Shown piece after piece: positions 7,801-11,801 of a DNA stretch of 11,801 nucleotides. The number at the start of each line of letters is the position of its first letter. The first letter of the stretch is position 1. Position numbers and translations under genes: made by a program. A model generated the notes under the pieces. That model did not search any database and had not been told where the DNA came from. It saw only the letters and a list, made by a program, of their open reading frames with translations. This DNA comes from Fibrobacter sp. (lineage in GTDB: Bacteria > Fibrobacterota > Fibrobacteria > Fibrobacterales > Fibrobacteraceae): positions 1 to 11,801 of the forward strand of contig JAFWRL010000244.1 of NCBI GenBank assembly GCA_017520105.1. The letters run 5' to 3'.

Positions 7801-8309
7801 ACCTGGCCCGGGATTTGCGTCACAACCGGAGGATTATTCACGGATTCCACAGTGAAGTTCACCGTCTCGGAGGCAGAAGCCCCCTTAGAGTCCGTCGCCG
7901 TAAAAGTAATGTCTTCGGAGCCGTTCCAAAGCGGTCCCGGAGTTGTAATTATAGCCGTATGGTCTGCACCAATTATCACCTTGAGGTTCTTGTTGCCACT
8001 GGTCTTCCAACGGATCTGCGCGGGTTGGTCCGAATCATCCGTTACAAAATTATCGAGTTTGATTGGTGTAAAAGCGCCACCTTCTTGAATGTATTCACCA
8101 GGGATACCGCTAACCTGCGGAGGGTCGTTTGGCACGGCAGCCGGTGCTTGAGCTGCGGGTTGAGGTTCGGGATTTGCAGGAGCCGCTGCAGGTGCCGGAG
8201 CGGGAGCTTGAGCTGGGGCCGCAGGGGCCGGATTTTGCGCAAAAGATGCTGTTGCAATTACACTAGTAGTAACAAGCACGGTCGCCATGGACCTTTTCAA
8301 TTTATTCAT
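1875..8309 (-). CDS. Giant secreted protein of 19 tandem Ig/cadherin-like domains plus a tandem-95-type C-terminal domain
   Basis: This is a 2144-residue exported protein, probably a cell-surface or periplasmic rod; its ligand is unknown. Residues 1-24 are a Sec signal peptide (MNKLKRS, hydrophobic core, ASFA before Q25). Residues 25-60 are an Ala/Pro/Gln linker. Nineteen repeats span 61-2031. Each starts with V/I-N-D-P-P and contains a Q-x-I-x-E-K turn, a DPDH or DPDN motif near residue 32, a W-x-G motif near 69 and a T-D-P-E-G-A motif near 80; the acidic motifs suggest calcium binding as in cadherins. Repeats are 97-102 residues except numbers 2, 5, 8, 11, 14 and 17 (105, 106, 107, 117, 126, 138). 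Residues 2032-2144 form a different domain with YTPNKGFTGIDEFTFKVFD, typical of the Big_9/tandem-95 group, ending in a basic NANKKKK tail. No LPXTG, type 9 secretion tail or membrane anchor is seen. There are only seven cysteines. The start at 8309 is preferred over an in-frame ATG at 8492 because it has a GGAG site 7 bases upstream and begins a proper signal peptide. Confidence 0.92.
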   Translation of the reverse strand: MNKLKRSMATVLVTTSVIATASFAQNPAPAAPAQAPAPAPAAAPANPEPQPAAQAPAAVPNDPPQVSGIPGEYIQEGGAFTPIKLDNFVTDDSDQPAQIRWKTSGNKNLKVIIGADHTAIITTPGPLWNGSEDITFTATDSKGASASETVNFTVESVNNPPVVTQIPGQVVEEGKQFAKIRLDDFVNDPDHKKDQISWDTEIRPSGGPQGDGDLSVTIDGNRVATVVIPDAHWYGSATIKFIATDPDYGSDNKTAAFTVSAINDPPTFTKKIPDQVIDERNQFDMLSLADYVTDPDDDVMKLKWTVTGNKDLKIEIDKYGSAIVNLPNEYWSGQERVTFTVTDAAGASAKQDVLFKVNSINDPPEFVQNIPDQTIDEKQEFAPIQLGQYVKDPDHRIEMLKWAVAGAKDLKVSVSGGVATIRIPNKMWNGSESIKFKATDPEGASAECEAMFTVNSVNDLPKFIRPIPNQNINEKQQFTKIKLDDFVKDEDHKNSELSWDVEVKHQGPMPETGTLNVSIDDQHVATVEIPDPSWFGNTVATFTVMDPEGGSAKQEVALNVKSVNDPPVFKKIPDQTIDERNEFTSFNMDDYLSDADHDFSKLKIEVTGNRDLKVNIDNRTHEVSVKIPHEQWSGTESLTFTATDPEGARAMTSAKFTVKAINDPPVMKEIREQTIKEQGEFKVVELDNYVEDPDHAKNRLKWTFTGNKELKVALDAAHNARITPPSAQWHGAEAITFKVCDPDNACDEKTVNFTVESVNDVPMFTRQVTPQTIKEKAQFQPIKLGDMVKDLDNKLSELSFATSCRPAAGSKKRECELKVDIDGNKVATIGIPNKSWNGAEEITFTVTDPEGAKATSTAVFTVESVNDLPEIKQIADQTIQEKGEFTAFNVAELVSDPDDRFEDLKIDFTGNRDLKVDMSKTCLVTIKTPNKMWNGSEKVTFTVTDPAGAKARTTATFTVVSVNDPPIMKEIASQSVKEKESFKPIELDNYVEDLDHPKNRLKWKIEGNKELRVAMDAAHKVTVTPPNANWNGSEKVRFTVTDPDGASDSKEVTFTVVSVNDPPEFVRDLRDQSIDEKKQFQPIKLADYVKDPDHKISDLKWTFKVSPISQGSSKKKGKGDEEPAGETLRVQVGADQVANVVIPNKYWHGAANITFTATDPEGASASKTARFEVRSVNDAPVIAAGAPTGETILEGGRFKTIDLSTLADDPDHSASSLKWEVTGNRDLKLDIRKDNTVLVNVPNKQWSGKETITFSVSDPEGAVARHKMVFEVTRVNDPPTFVKRIPDQKIKEKEVFKPIKLDEFVTDPDNKPNELRWKITGAKQLKAEVTPSRMLMVSAPNKDFWCAPEMMVLEVSDPDGAKASQTITFEIASVNDPPTLRDIPPQRIREKGQFKDIDLSKFVRDPDNTMEQLTWSVKVVNPESAHAKKSKKGKKGKKDDDDEDDTPVKDPFSVVIYKGGLAHIEIGDPHWHGERNVVFTVKDPEGASDSKTVNFVVESVNDPPAIRPILAQSIKEKEHFEPIDLLKFVSDPDHPTSSLKFEIAQTRALKASINAKKQLVVATPDKYWNGSEKIRLEVTDPEGARAVQQIDFEVSSVNDPPTIVKDIPSQKIKEKERFEIIDLTKIANDPDNKPNELKWTVSGNKELAVDVKNGRASVTMPNPNWFGKETITFTVSDPERASASTKATFEVVPVNDPPKFKPIPQQVIEEKKTFPAIDLTKFVTDPDNTVDELKWSIDGVNPYASAAPAKSSKSSKKDKKKKKGAKKQVEEAPAPVVSAGKHQLKYNISEKGILTVEIPNKYWNGSESITVNVFDPSREKASTEIRFTVKSVNDPPVVKEIPGQTTQEGKTFKPINLDEFVSDPDHKKNEIRWSVSGAKNLDVRINGSRVAEVKPRRDNWFGDETVIFTATDPSGASDKSVVKFVVKHVNAPPVMRDIPDFTIRENQNEGVIATIKLDQYARDKDHSFDELKWKFTGQKQLQVNYDRQKKTVVISQPYTHWKGKPERITFTVTDPEGGTAHKTATFTVIAVNNAPETKAQNYVTRENEKLSVPASGGLMSGAIDPDGDKLASVKLVMKPRNGRIILNETNGSFEYTPNKGFTGIDEFTFKVFDPAGAGSKVTNAEINVMMKMNDIRGNANKKKK
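2961..3104 (-). other. Domain 17 loop insertion, 48 residues, Lys/Ser/Ala-rich
   Basis: Residues 1736-1783 lie between the conserved W1735 and the next strand (LKY), where type A and C domains have 7 residues. The insertion contains SKSSKKDKKKKKGAKK followed by acidic QVEE and an APAPVV segment. It is almost certainly disordered. It is the longest of the six type B loops and the nearest to the C-terminus. Confidence 0.88.
3957..4064 (-). other. Domain 14 loop insertion, 36 residues, basic block then acidic block
   Basis: Residues 1416-1451 lie between W1415 and the FSV strand. The core is KKSKKGKKGKK followed directly by DDDDEDD, giving a sharp charge switch. It starts with VNPESA, similar to VNPYAS at the start of the domain 17 loop three domains later. 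Confidence 0.88.
4929..5006 (-). other. Domain 11 loop insertion, 26 residues, Lys/Gly then acidic
   Basis: Residues 1102-1127 lie between W1101 and the LRV strand. The core is SSKKKGKGDEE, a shorter version of the basic-then-acidic design in domains 14 and 17. The domain 8 loop (residues 801-816, positions 5862-5909) has the minimal form GSKKRE flanked by two cysteines. The loops of domains 5 (6768-6812) and 2 (7671-7715) are 15 residues and Gly/Pro-rich without lysine runs. Confidence 0.85.
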
Positions 8310-8316
8310 TTTTATT

Positions 8317-8320
8317 CTCC
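8317..8320 (-). promoter_or_regulatory. Shine-Dalgarno GGAG that decides the giant gene's start
   Basis: On the minus strand GGAG is followed by 7 bases (AATAAAA) and then the ATG at 8309. It supports the signal-peptide start over the longer open frame that begins at 8492. Confidence 0.75.
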
Positions 8321-8383
8321 GAATGACCATACACGAATGCAAAATTTCAGAGCGAAATTTCTCAGACGGTTTAAAAACATCTG

Positions 8384-8391
8384 TAAATATA
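8384..8391 (-). promoter_or_regulatory. Candidate -7/-10 promoter element for the giant gene (TATATTTA)
   Basis: The minus strand reads TATATTTA, one base off TAnnTTTG, 74 bases upstream of the start codon. A CTTTG lies 17 bases further upstream behind a long T run, and could serve as the upstream element. Confidence 0.4.
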
Positions 8392-8523
8392 ATGTTTTCA
8401 AAAAAAAACAAAGCACTTGAAAAAAATGTTTTTTCGCACTTATATAATGCAATTTCGGCCAAATTCGTAAAAAAATTTTCATAACTTACCAACTGTCAAC
8501 GAGTTATAAAACCGAGAATTATT

Positions 8524-8554
8524 TTTTCTCAAAAAAAATTTTTTTTTGAGAAAA
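8524..8554. repeat. Perfect 31-bp palindrome of A/T runs around CTC/GAG
   Basis: TTTTCTCAAAAAAAA (8524-8538) is the exact reverse complement of 8540-8554, with a single T at the centre. It lies between two divergent genes, where no terminator is needed for either start, so an operator, a cruciform or a block to upstream read-through are all possible. Confidence 0.8.
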
Positions 8555-8671
8555 CTCAAAAAGCAAATGCAAAATGTAAAATTTTTGTAAAACACGACAA
8601 TTTTTTGTTTTCGGCGTTCCGCACACGCCCCAAAAATCGACAAAATCCGCAAAAAAAAAACTAATTTTACG

Positions 8672-8679
8672 AATACAAC
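8672..8679 (+). promoter_or_regulatory. Candidate -7/-10 promoter element for the pseudo-receiver/M23 operon (TAATTTTA)
   Basis: TAATTTTA is one base off TAnnTTTG and lies 24 bases before the ATG at 8704, following a run of ten A. The gene has a Shine-Dalgarno AGGA at 8694-8697. Confidence 0.35.
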
Positions 8680-8703
8680 CATTAAATCTAACCAGGAAAA
8701 ACA

Positions 8704-9111
8704 ATGAAATTCGTATTTCTCTGCGACGCCAACTACCTCAAAGGCGACATGGTAAACTTCCAGAACAACTTCCCCACCAATCACGAACTCGTGACGATGA
8801 CCTCTGAAGACCTTCTCCAGAGCAAGTCCATTATCGAAGGGACCTTTGCTATCTTGGCAGAACGCACCACCTGGCAGAAGAACTTCAGCCTTTTCCGCTA
8901 TTTCGGCCTTTTGCCACTCCTGGAAGTGCTCCCGCTCGGCATCGTCTCCCGCGGACGCCGCAACGAACCCATCAAGGGCCGTAGCCAGAACAGGAACCAG
9001 GAATTCTACTTCAACCCGGCAGCATCCGCCGAAGAACTCTATCTTCAGGTCGATAAGTTCGTCGCAGCGCCGCCTTCCGGCTACACCTATCCGCGCGGTA
9101 CCGCCAAGTAA
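8704..9111 (+). CDS. Unknown protein with a response-regulator receiver-like fold lacking phosphorylation residues
   Basis: This is a 135-residue cytoplasmic protein with no signal peptide, and I recognise no named family. The pattern of strands resembles a CheY-like receiver: strand 1 KFVFLCDA (2-9), strand 2 HELVTM (27-32), strand 3 TFAILAE (47-53), strand 4 PLGIVS (77-82), strand 5 EFYFNP (100-105), then helix 5 SAEELYLQVDKFV (108-120), which matches the usual K-P-F-x-x-x-E-L ending. D8 could be one acidic-pocket residue. The phosphoacceptor position near the end of strand 3 reads A52/E53, and the strand 5 lysine is replaced by N104, so phosphorylation is unlikely. The segment 83-99 is rich in Arg, Asn and Gln. 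The gene ends 6 bases before the M23 protein gene, so the two are an operon. AGGA 6 bases upstream supports the start. The fold assignment is an inference. Confidence 0.75.
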   Translation: MKFVFLCDANYLKGDMVNFQNNFPTNHELVTMTSEDLLQSKSIIEGTFAILAERTTWQKNFSLFRYFGLLPLLEVLPLGIVSRGRRNEPIKGRSQNRNQEFYFNPAASAEELYLQVDKFVAAPPSGYTYPRGTAK

Positions 9112-9117
9112 GGGGAC

Positions 9118-10650
9118 ATGCAAAGAAAGGTTCTAGAAAACCTTTACAGTCAAGGCGGGCTCACTATCTTCGCCATCGCCGACGGAGACGAAATGCCCAT
9201 CGAAGCCTTGCATAAATTCGCACTGGCGCTCAATGCCGGTGCGCATTTTATTGTACTTGATTTTTCAGGCAGGCAACTTCTTGCCGGGAACGCCCCCTTC
9301 CCAACGCAGGAGCTTTTCAAAAGGGAGCTCTCCGATGAAGAAATCAAGCAAATTTCCGGAACGCTCGCTGTTGACGAAAAAATCACGTTCGCGGGCACAA
9401 AGGCGATGCCTTCGTCGGACAGCGAATTCAGAATTCTCTACCACAACATCAAGAAGTTGGAATCGTTAGTCCCGCAAATTCTCGGTATCGTTTCTGCAGA
9501 CGAAACCGAGAATGTCGGAAATCTCGTTTCGATGTCCCGCATTCTCTTGATGCACGTGACGCCCATGTCCATCGACACAGCGGCATCGTTTATCGAGGAT
9601 GTAAAACAGGCACACAAGGCGCAAATACTCTGGCTTTCAAATGACCGCCCAGCAAGGCGGATTTTCCCGAAAGCATGCAAGGCAATACGCCGCAACAAAA
9701 GCGCGACCAAGGAAGCCCTGAACTCCAATTTTCGCGAGAACCCGGAAGAACTTGCAAAAATCGTCAAAAAGCTGCACAAGGTTTCCATTCTCGTCAAGAA
9801 CCCGCTGGACGGCATTCCGCGAATTATCCGCAACTTGTTCCCGCTCCTACTGCTTTTCGCCATCATTGCGCCGTTCCTCTTCGTTACTGACATCGACCGT
9901 AGCGATTCAAACCTCCGCGACCGCATCCAGGAACGGAACAGACTCTCCGTCGCCCCATCTTTTGAATATACGTTCGACGGTATAGAGAACATGCAGCGCA
10001 TCGCGCGCTACGCCATCGGCCGCTTCGACGCCATCATCACAAATGAAAAGATGGTCAAGAACTACGTGGCAAAAACGCTTGAAGACAACGGATTCAAAGT
10101 AACATCATGGGAAAAGGGGAACCAGAACATTCCACCCAAAGGAACCACCATCCGCTTCTCGCGCCCGAACGAAATCAAGCGCCCTGCATCGGCAGACACC
10201 ATCGGCGCCGCATGGAAGTTCTGGACATCCGTCATATCGGACAGCATCGCCTACCTCACGGAATTTTATCACGAAAAAGCAACATCCACACAAAGGATGC
10301 ACAACGGGATTGACGTTGCAAGCCGCATGGGCGCACGCATCCTGGCGCCGTTCGGAGCAAAGGCCTGGACAAGCCGCGACGAGCGCGGTGGCGTCATCAT
10401 AGCACTTGTTCGCAAAGACGACGTTATCTTGTTCATGCACTGCGACAAGCTCCTTTATCTGAACGGACAAGAGGTCATGCCGGGCGATCCTATCGCCACA
10501 GTCGGCACCACAGGACATACGACAGGCCCCCACGCCCACATCGTCACCGGGATAGTCCGCAAGAAGGGTAAAAAGCAAATCGGGAACGTCCGATACGACG
10601 TAATTGACCCCATCAAGTGGTTCTACAAGTTCAAACCGACCTCAAAGTAA
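9118..10650 (+). CDS. Membrane-anchored M23 (LytM) peptidase with cytoplasmic RecA/DnaB-like degenerate domain
   Basis: This 510-residue single-pass protein is predicted to cut peptidoglycan crosslinks or act as a LytM regulator in the periplasm. The C-terminal M23 domain (about 390-500) has all zinc and catalytic residues: H395 and D399 in HNGID, H441 in FMHCDKL, and H472/H474 in GPHAH. One transmembrane helix is at 239-256, preceded by many Lys/Arg and followed by acidic residues, so the N-terminus is inside. The N-terminal region (1-230) resembles the RecA/DnaB/KaiC ATPase core. QGGLTIFAIA (12-21) sits where the strand before Walker A would be, but the P-loop is replaced by DGDEMPIE (22-29). 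ALALNAGAHFIVLDFSGRQL (35-54) looks like the next helix and strand, and RILLMHV (141-147) and AQILWLSND (168-176) look like later strands. Residues 260-390 link the membrane to the peptidase. GGGG lies 2 bases before the ATG, just after the upstream stop. No hairpin terminator was seen after the stop codon. Confidence 0.88.
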   Translation: MQRKVLENLYSQGGLTIFAIADGDEMPIEALHKFALALNAGAHFIVLDFSGRQLLAGNAPFPTQELFKRELSDEEIKQISGTLAVDEKITFAGTKAMPSSDSEFRILYHNIKKLESLVPQILGIVSADETENVGNLVSMSRILLMHVTPMSIDTAASFIEDVKQAHKAQILWLSNDRPARRIFPKACKAIRRNKSATKEALNSNFRENPEELAKIVKKLHKVSILVKNPLDGIPRIIRNLFPLLLLFAIIAPFLFVTDIDRSDSNLRDRIQERNRLSVAPSFEYTFDGIENMQRIARYAIGRFDAIITNEKMVKNYVAKTLEDNGFKVTSWEKGNQNIPPKGTTIRFSRPNEIKRPASADTIGAAWKFWTSVISDSIAYLTEFYHEKATSTQRMHNGIDVASRMGARILAPFGAKAWTSRDERGGVIIALVRKDDVILFMHCDKLLYLNGQEVMPGDPIATVGTTGHTTGPHAHIVTGIVRKKGKKQIGNVRYDVIDPIKWFYKFKPTSK

Positions 10651-10755
10651 ATTTTTTGGTGCTTTGTATCACATGTAACTTAAAAATATGCAAAAAAAGC
10701 CCTTTTGTAACCTCGAATTTACATACATACTATCGCAAATCTATCAACAATTAAG

Positions 10756-10763
10756 TAACTTTG
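10756..10763 (+). promoter_or_regulatory. Candidate -7/-10 promoter element for the lipoprotein gene (TAACTTTG)
   Basis: This is an exact match to TAnnTTTG, 51 bases before the ATG at 10815. The 10651-10814 spacer is AT-rich and otherwise featureless to my reading. Confidence 0.5.
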
Positions 10764-10814
10764 AATGCGGGATTGATGTAGTAAATAACAATGTCAAAAC
10801 AAAAGGATTAGGAC

Positions 10815-11267
10815 ATGAAAAAAAACATCATTTGGGCAACCATCGCACTCGTAGCATCTTTCTTTGCTGGATGCTCTAGTGTCACCCCCCCGAAAGCCGA
10901 ACTTGCAATACACAACGACACAGTCCACAACATTCCTGCGATTGACAGCCTCATCGTCAGCATGAAGCAAGACTACATCAAGCAGTGCTATATGCCTGTT
11001 GCAAGCCACCTTCCTCCGGAAAACTCCTGCCAGTCCGACTTGTTCCAGATGGTGGAACGTCGCTACCACATGGAATACAACCAGAACCACGTAGCAGCAG
11101 CAAGCAACGAACTTTTCTTCAAGGATGTCGTTCCTGAAATTCAGAAGAAGGTGAAGAGGGAACCCGCCCTCCGTGACCCGCTCCGCAGGGCATTCAACAA
11201 CAGCGACGACATGCTCGCCTACTACAAGGACAAATACAAGTTCAACACCCAGATTGAACAGTTCTAA
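10815..11267 (+). CDS. Small putative lipoprotein of unknown function
   Basis: The product is 150 residues. The N-terminus MKKNIIWATIALVASFFAGC is a lipoprotein signal peptide: two lysines, a hydrophobic core, and the lipobox FAGC with the lipidated Cys at 20. Serines follow the Cys, with no Asp at +2, so outer-membrane sorting would be expected under the E. coli rule. The mature part is mostly helical and charged. C58 and C72 are close enough for a disulfide. I recognise no conserved family. Shine-Dalgarno AAGGA at 10803-10807 lies 7 bases before the ATG. The gene has its own promoter candidate and a terminator, so it is probably monocistronic. Confidence 0.82.
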   Translation: MKKNIIWATIALVASFFAGCSSVTPPKAELAIHNDTVHNIPAIDSLIVSMKQDYIKQCYMPVASHLPPENSCQSDLFQMVERRYHMEYNQNHVAAASNELFFKDVVPEIQKKVKREPALRDPLRRAFNNSDDMLAYYKDKYKFNTQIEQF

Positions 11268-11292
11268 TTTAAAGACTTAATTTTGACGAAAG

Positions 11293-11315
11293 CGCGGCCA
11301 CAAGTCGCGTTTTTT
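11293..11315 (+). terminator. Rho-independent terminator of the lipoprotein gene
   Basis: CGCGGC (11293-11298) pairs with GTCGCG (11304-11309, one G-T pair) around the loop CACAA and is followed by six T. The hairpin begins 26 bases after the stop codon at 11265-11267. Confidence 0.85.
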
Positions 11316-11316
11316 C

Positions 11317-11324
11317 TATATTTG
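11317..11324 (+). promoter_or_regulatory. Candidate -7/-10 promoter element for leuC (TATATTTG)
   Basis: This is an exact TAnnTTTG match, identical to the octamer upstream of prfC, and it begins one base after the T tract of the preceding terminator. It lies 34 bases before the leuC ATG, so the leader would be too short for a leucine attenuator. Confidence 0.5.
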
Positions 11325-11358
11325 GTGCCGCAAATTAAACCTAAAAGAGAAGTAATCT

Positions 11359-11801
11359 ATGGGAAAATCACTCTATCAGAAGATTTTTGAAAGCCACACG
11401 GTAGCTAAGCTCCCGAGCGGCCAGTGCCAGCTCTTTATCGGGCTCCACCTCTGCCACGAAGTTACGAGCCCGCAGGCTTTTGCGCAGCTCCGCGAAGAAG
11501 GCCAGAAGGTGCTGTTCCCGGAACGCACTTTCGCCACGGTGGACCACATCATTCCGACCACGTTCCCGGAACGTAACCGCCCGCTTAAGGACGGCATTTC
11601 CGAAGAGATGTTCTCCCATATCGAAAACAACACCAAGAACAACGGCATCAAGTTCTTTGGCCCCGCTACCGCCGAACAGGGCGTTATCCACATCGTGGGC
11701 CCCGAAGAAGGCGTTACGCAGCCGGGTATGACCGTCGCTTGCGGAGACTCCCACACGGCAACTCACGGTGCCTTCGGTGCAATCGCATTCGGTATCGGTA
11801 C
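11359..11801 (+). CDS. leuC: 3-isopropylmalate dehydratase large subunit, 3'-truncated by window edge
   Basis: LeuC with LeuD isomerises 2-isopropylmalate to 3-isopropylmalate in leucine synthesis. It is a cytoplasmic aconitase-family protein with a 4Fe-4S cluster. The first 147 of roughly 470 codons are present. Seen are [15 protein letters not shown] at the N-terminus, HEVTSPQAF at 33-41, the [10 protein letters not shown] block at 58-67 and the aconitase-family signature [12 protein letters not shown] at 129-140, which fits bacterial LeuC. The cluster-binding cysteines lie beyond the window. The purine-rich AGAGAAG 6 bases upstream is an acceptable Shine-Dalgarno. leuD may follow downstream, but that cannot be seen here. 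Confidence 0.95.
   Translation, partial: MGKSLYQKIFESHTVAKLPSGQCQLFIGLHLCHEVTSPQAFAQLREEGQKVLFPERTFATVDHIIPTTFPERNRPLKDGISEEMFSHIENNTKNNGIKFFGPATAEQGVIHIVGPEEGVTQPGMTVACGDSHTATHGAFGAIAFGIG

Larger units (their letters stand above)
2217..8129 (-). repeat. Nineteen-domain array with period-three higher-order structure
   Basis: Domains begin at residues 61, 158, 263, 361, 458, 564, 662, 759, 866, 963, 1060, 1177, 1276, 1375, 1501, 1598, 1695, 1833 and 1930. Calling domain 1 type A, the order is A then six B-C-A triplets of 300, 301, 301, 315, 320 and 337 residues (about 0.9 kb each). Type B domains (2, 5, 8, 11, 14, 17) have an enlarged loop and lack the G-N-K-x-L turn that nearly all A and C domains carry. 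Distance-three similarity is also seen in 7/10 (KNRLKW, DAAH, TPP), 6/9 (GNRDLKV, F-x-x-FN), 13/16 (DPDNKPNEL), 14/17 (DPDNT, VNP), 12/15 (DPDH-x-x-SSLK) and 2/5 (SWD-x-E). WSG occurs only in domains 3, 6 and 12, all type C. Confidence 0.9.
8310..8703. other. Divergent A/T-tract-rich control region
   Basis: This 394-base spacer separates the giant gene (minus) from the two-gene operon (plus). It contains many A and T runs, which predict curved DNA. It also holds a perfect palindrome (8524-8554), a small GC hairpin GGCGT/ACGCC at 8613-8629 without a T tract, candidate promoter elements in both directions, and a plus-strand TTGAAA (8417-8422) with TATATAAT (8441-8448) resembling a sigma-70 promoter at 18 bp spacing. 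No convincing gene was found inside it. Confidence 0.6.

Noticed and set aside
2217..8129. The repeated DNA considered as a CRISPR array or mobile repeat
   Set aside because: The repeats are about 290 bases long, diverged, and continuous in one reading frame; they are protein domain repeats.
8310..8492. An in-frame 61-codon N-terminal extension of the giant protein starting at 8492
   Set aside because: It would bury the signal peptide behind 61 residues, it is rich in Phe and unlike an export leader, and the ATG at 8309 has a GGAG site at the correct distance.
8613..8629. The GGCGT/ACGCC hairpin as a terminator or riboswitch stem
   Set aside because: Only five base pairs with no T tract on either strand and no further conserved structure that I can see.
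8479..9123. A 214-codon minus-strand frame opposite the 8704 gene and spacer
   Set aside because: It is a shadow of the 8704 gene, which has a good ribosome binding site and operon spacing; the rest of the frame lies in A/T-run spacer.
10651..10720. AAAAGCCCTTTT near 10690 as a terminator of the M23 operon
   Set aside because: The stem would have at most four or five A-T-rich pairs with a two- to four-base loop, too weak to support.
10688..10879. A 63-codon frame starting in the spacer and overlapping the lipoprotein gene
   Set aside because: No ribosome binding site, and it overlaps the lipoprotein signal-peptide codons in another frame.
11325..11358. A leucine attenuator or leader peptide before leuC
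   Set aside because: The predicted leader is only about 30 bases, with no leucine-codon run and no alternative hairpins.

Overview
The window is 11.8 kb of moderate-GC bacterial chromosome with AT-rich spacers. It most resembles a member of the Fibrobacter lineage (FCB group). That placement is inferred from three things: the style of the giant secreted repeat protein, the TAnnTTTG-like promoter elements upstream of most genes, and the 7-bp-periodic spacer sequences. No rRNA, tRNA, CRISPR array, insertion sequence, integrase or phage gene is visible. The two genes at the window edges are housekeeping genes and are cut by the ends.

Layout. 1-1051 (minus): first 350 codons of peptide chain release factor 3 (prfC). 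1162-1698 (plus): a hypoxanthine/deoxyinosine-type DNA glycosylase of the uracil-DNA glycosylase superfamily, divergent from prfC. 1786-1855: a heptad-periodic tract and a hairpin terminator between convergent genes. 1875-8309 (minus): one gene of 2144 codons for a Sec-exported protein made of 19 tandem Ig/cadherin-like domains and a different C-terminal domain; it fills more than half of the window. 8310-8703: a divergent, A/T-tract-rich control region with a 31-bp palindrome. 8704-9111 and 9118-10650 (plus): a two-gene operon encoding a small protein that looks like a degenerate response-regulator receiver, and a single-pass membrane protein with a cytoplasmic domain resembling a P-loop-less RecA/DnaB fold and an intact periplasmic M23 (LytM) peptidase. 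10815-11267 (plus): a small lipoprotein. 11359-11801 (plus): first 147 codons of leuC, with its own promoter directly after the lipoprotein terminator.

The most interesting object is the giant protein. Its 19 domains are not a simple tandem array but a higher-order array of period three. Domains 2, 5, 8, 11, 14 and 17 all carry an enlarged loop at the same place, while the other 13 domains have exactly 7 residues there. The loop lengths are 15, 15, 16, 26, 36 and 48 residues from N to C terminus, so they never shrink, and from domain 8 onward they turn into lysine-rich tracts followed by acidic residues. Other signatures also recur at a spacing of three domains. This looks like a long surface rod with regularly spaced charged arms that grow toward one end.

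The divergent neighbour operon (pseudo-receiver plus membrane-anchored LytM peptidase with a cytoplasmic pseudo-ATPase-like domain) suggests a cell-wall remodelling device whose cytoplasmic part may be a binding or signalling scaffold rather than an enzyme. A functional link between that operon and the giant protein is possible because they share the control region, but nothing in the sequence proves it.
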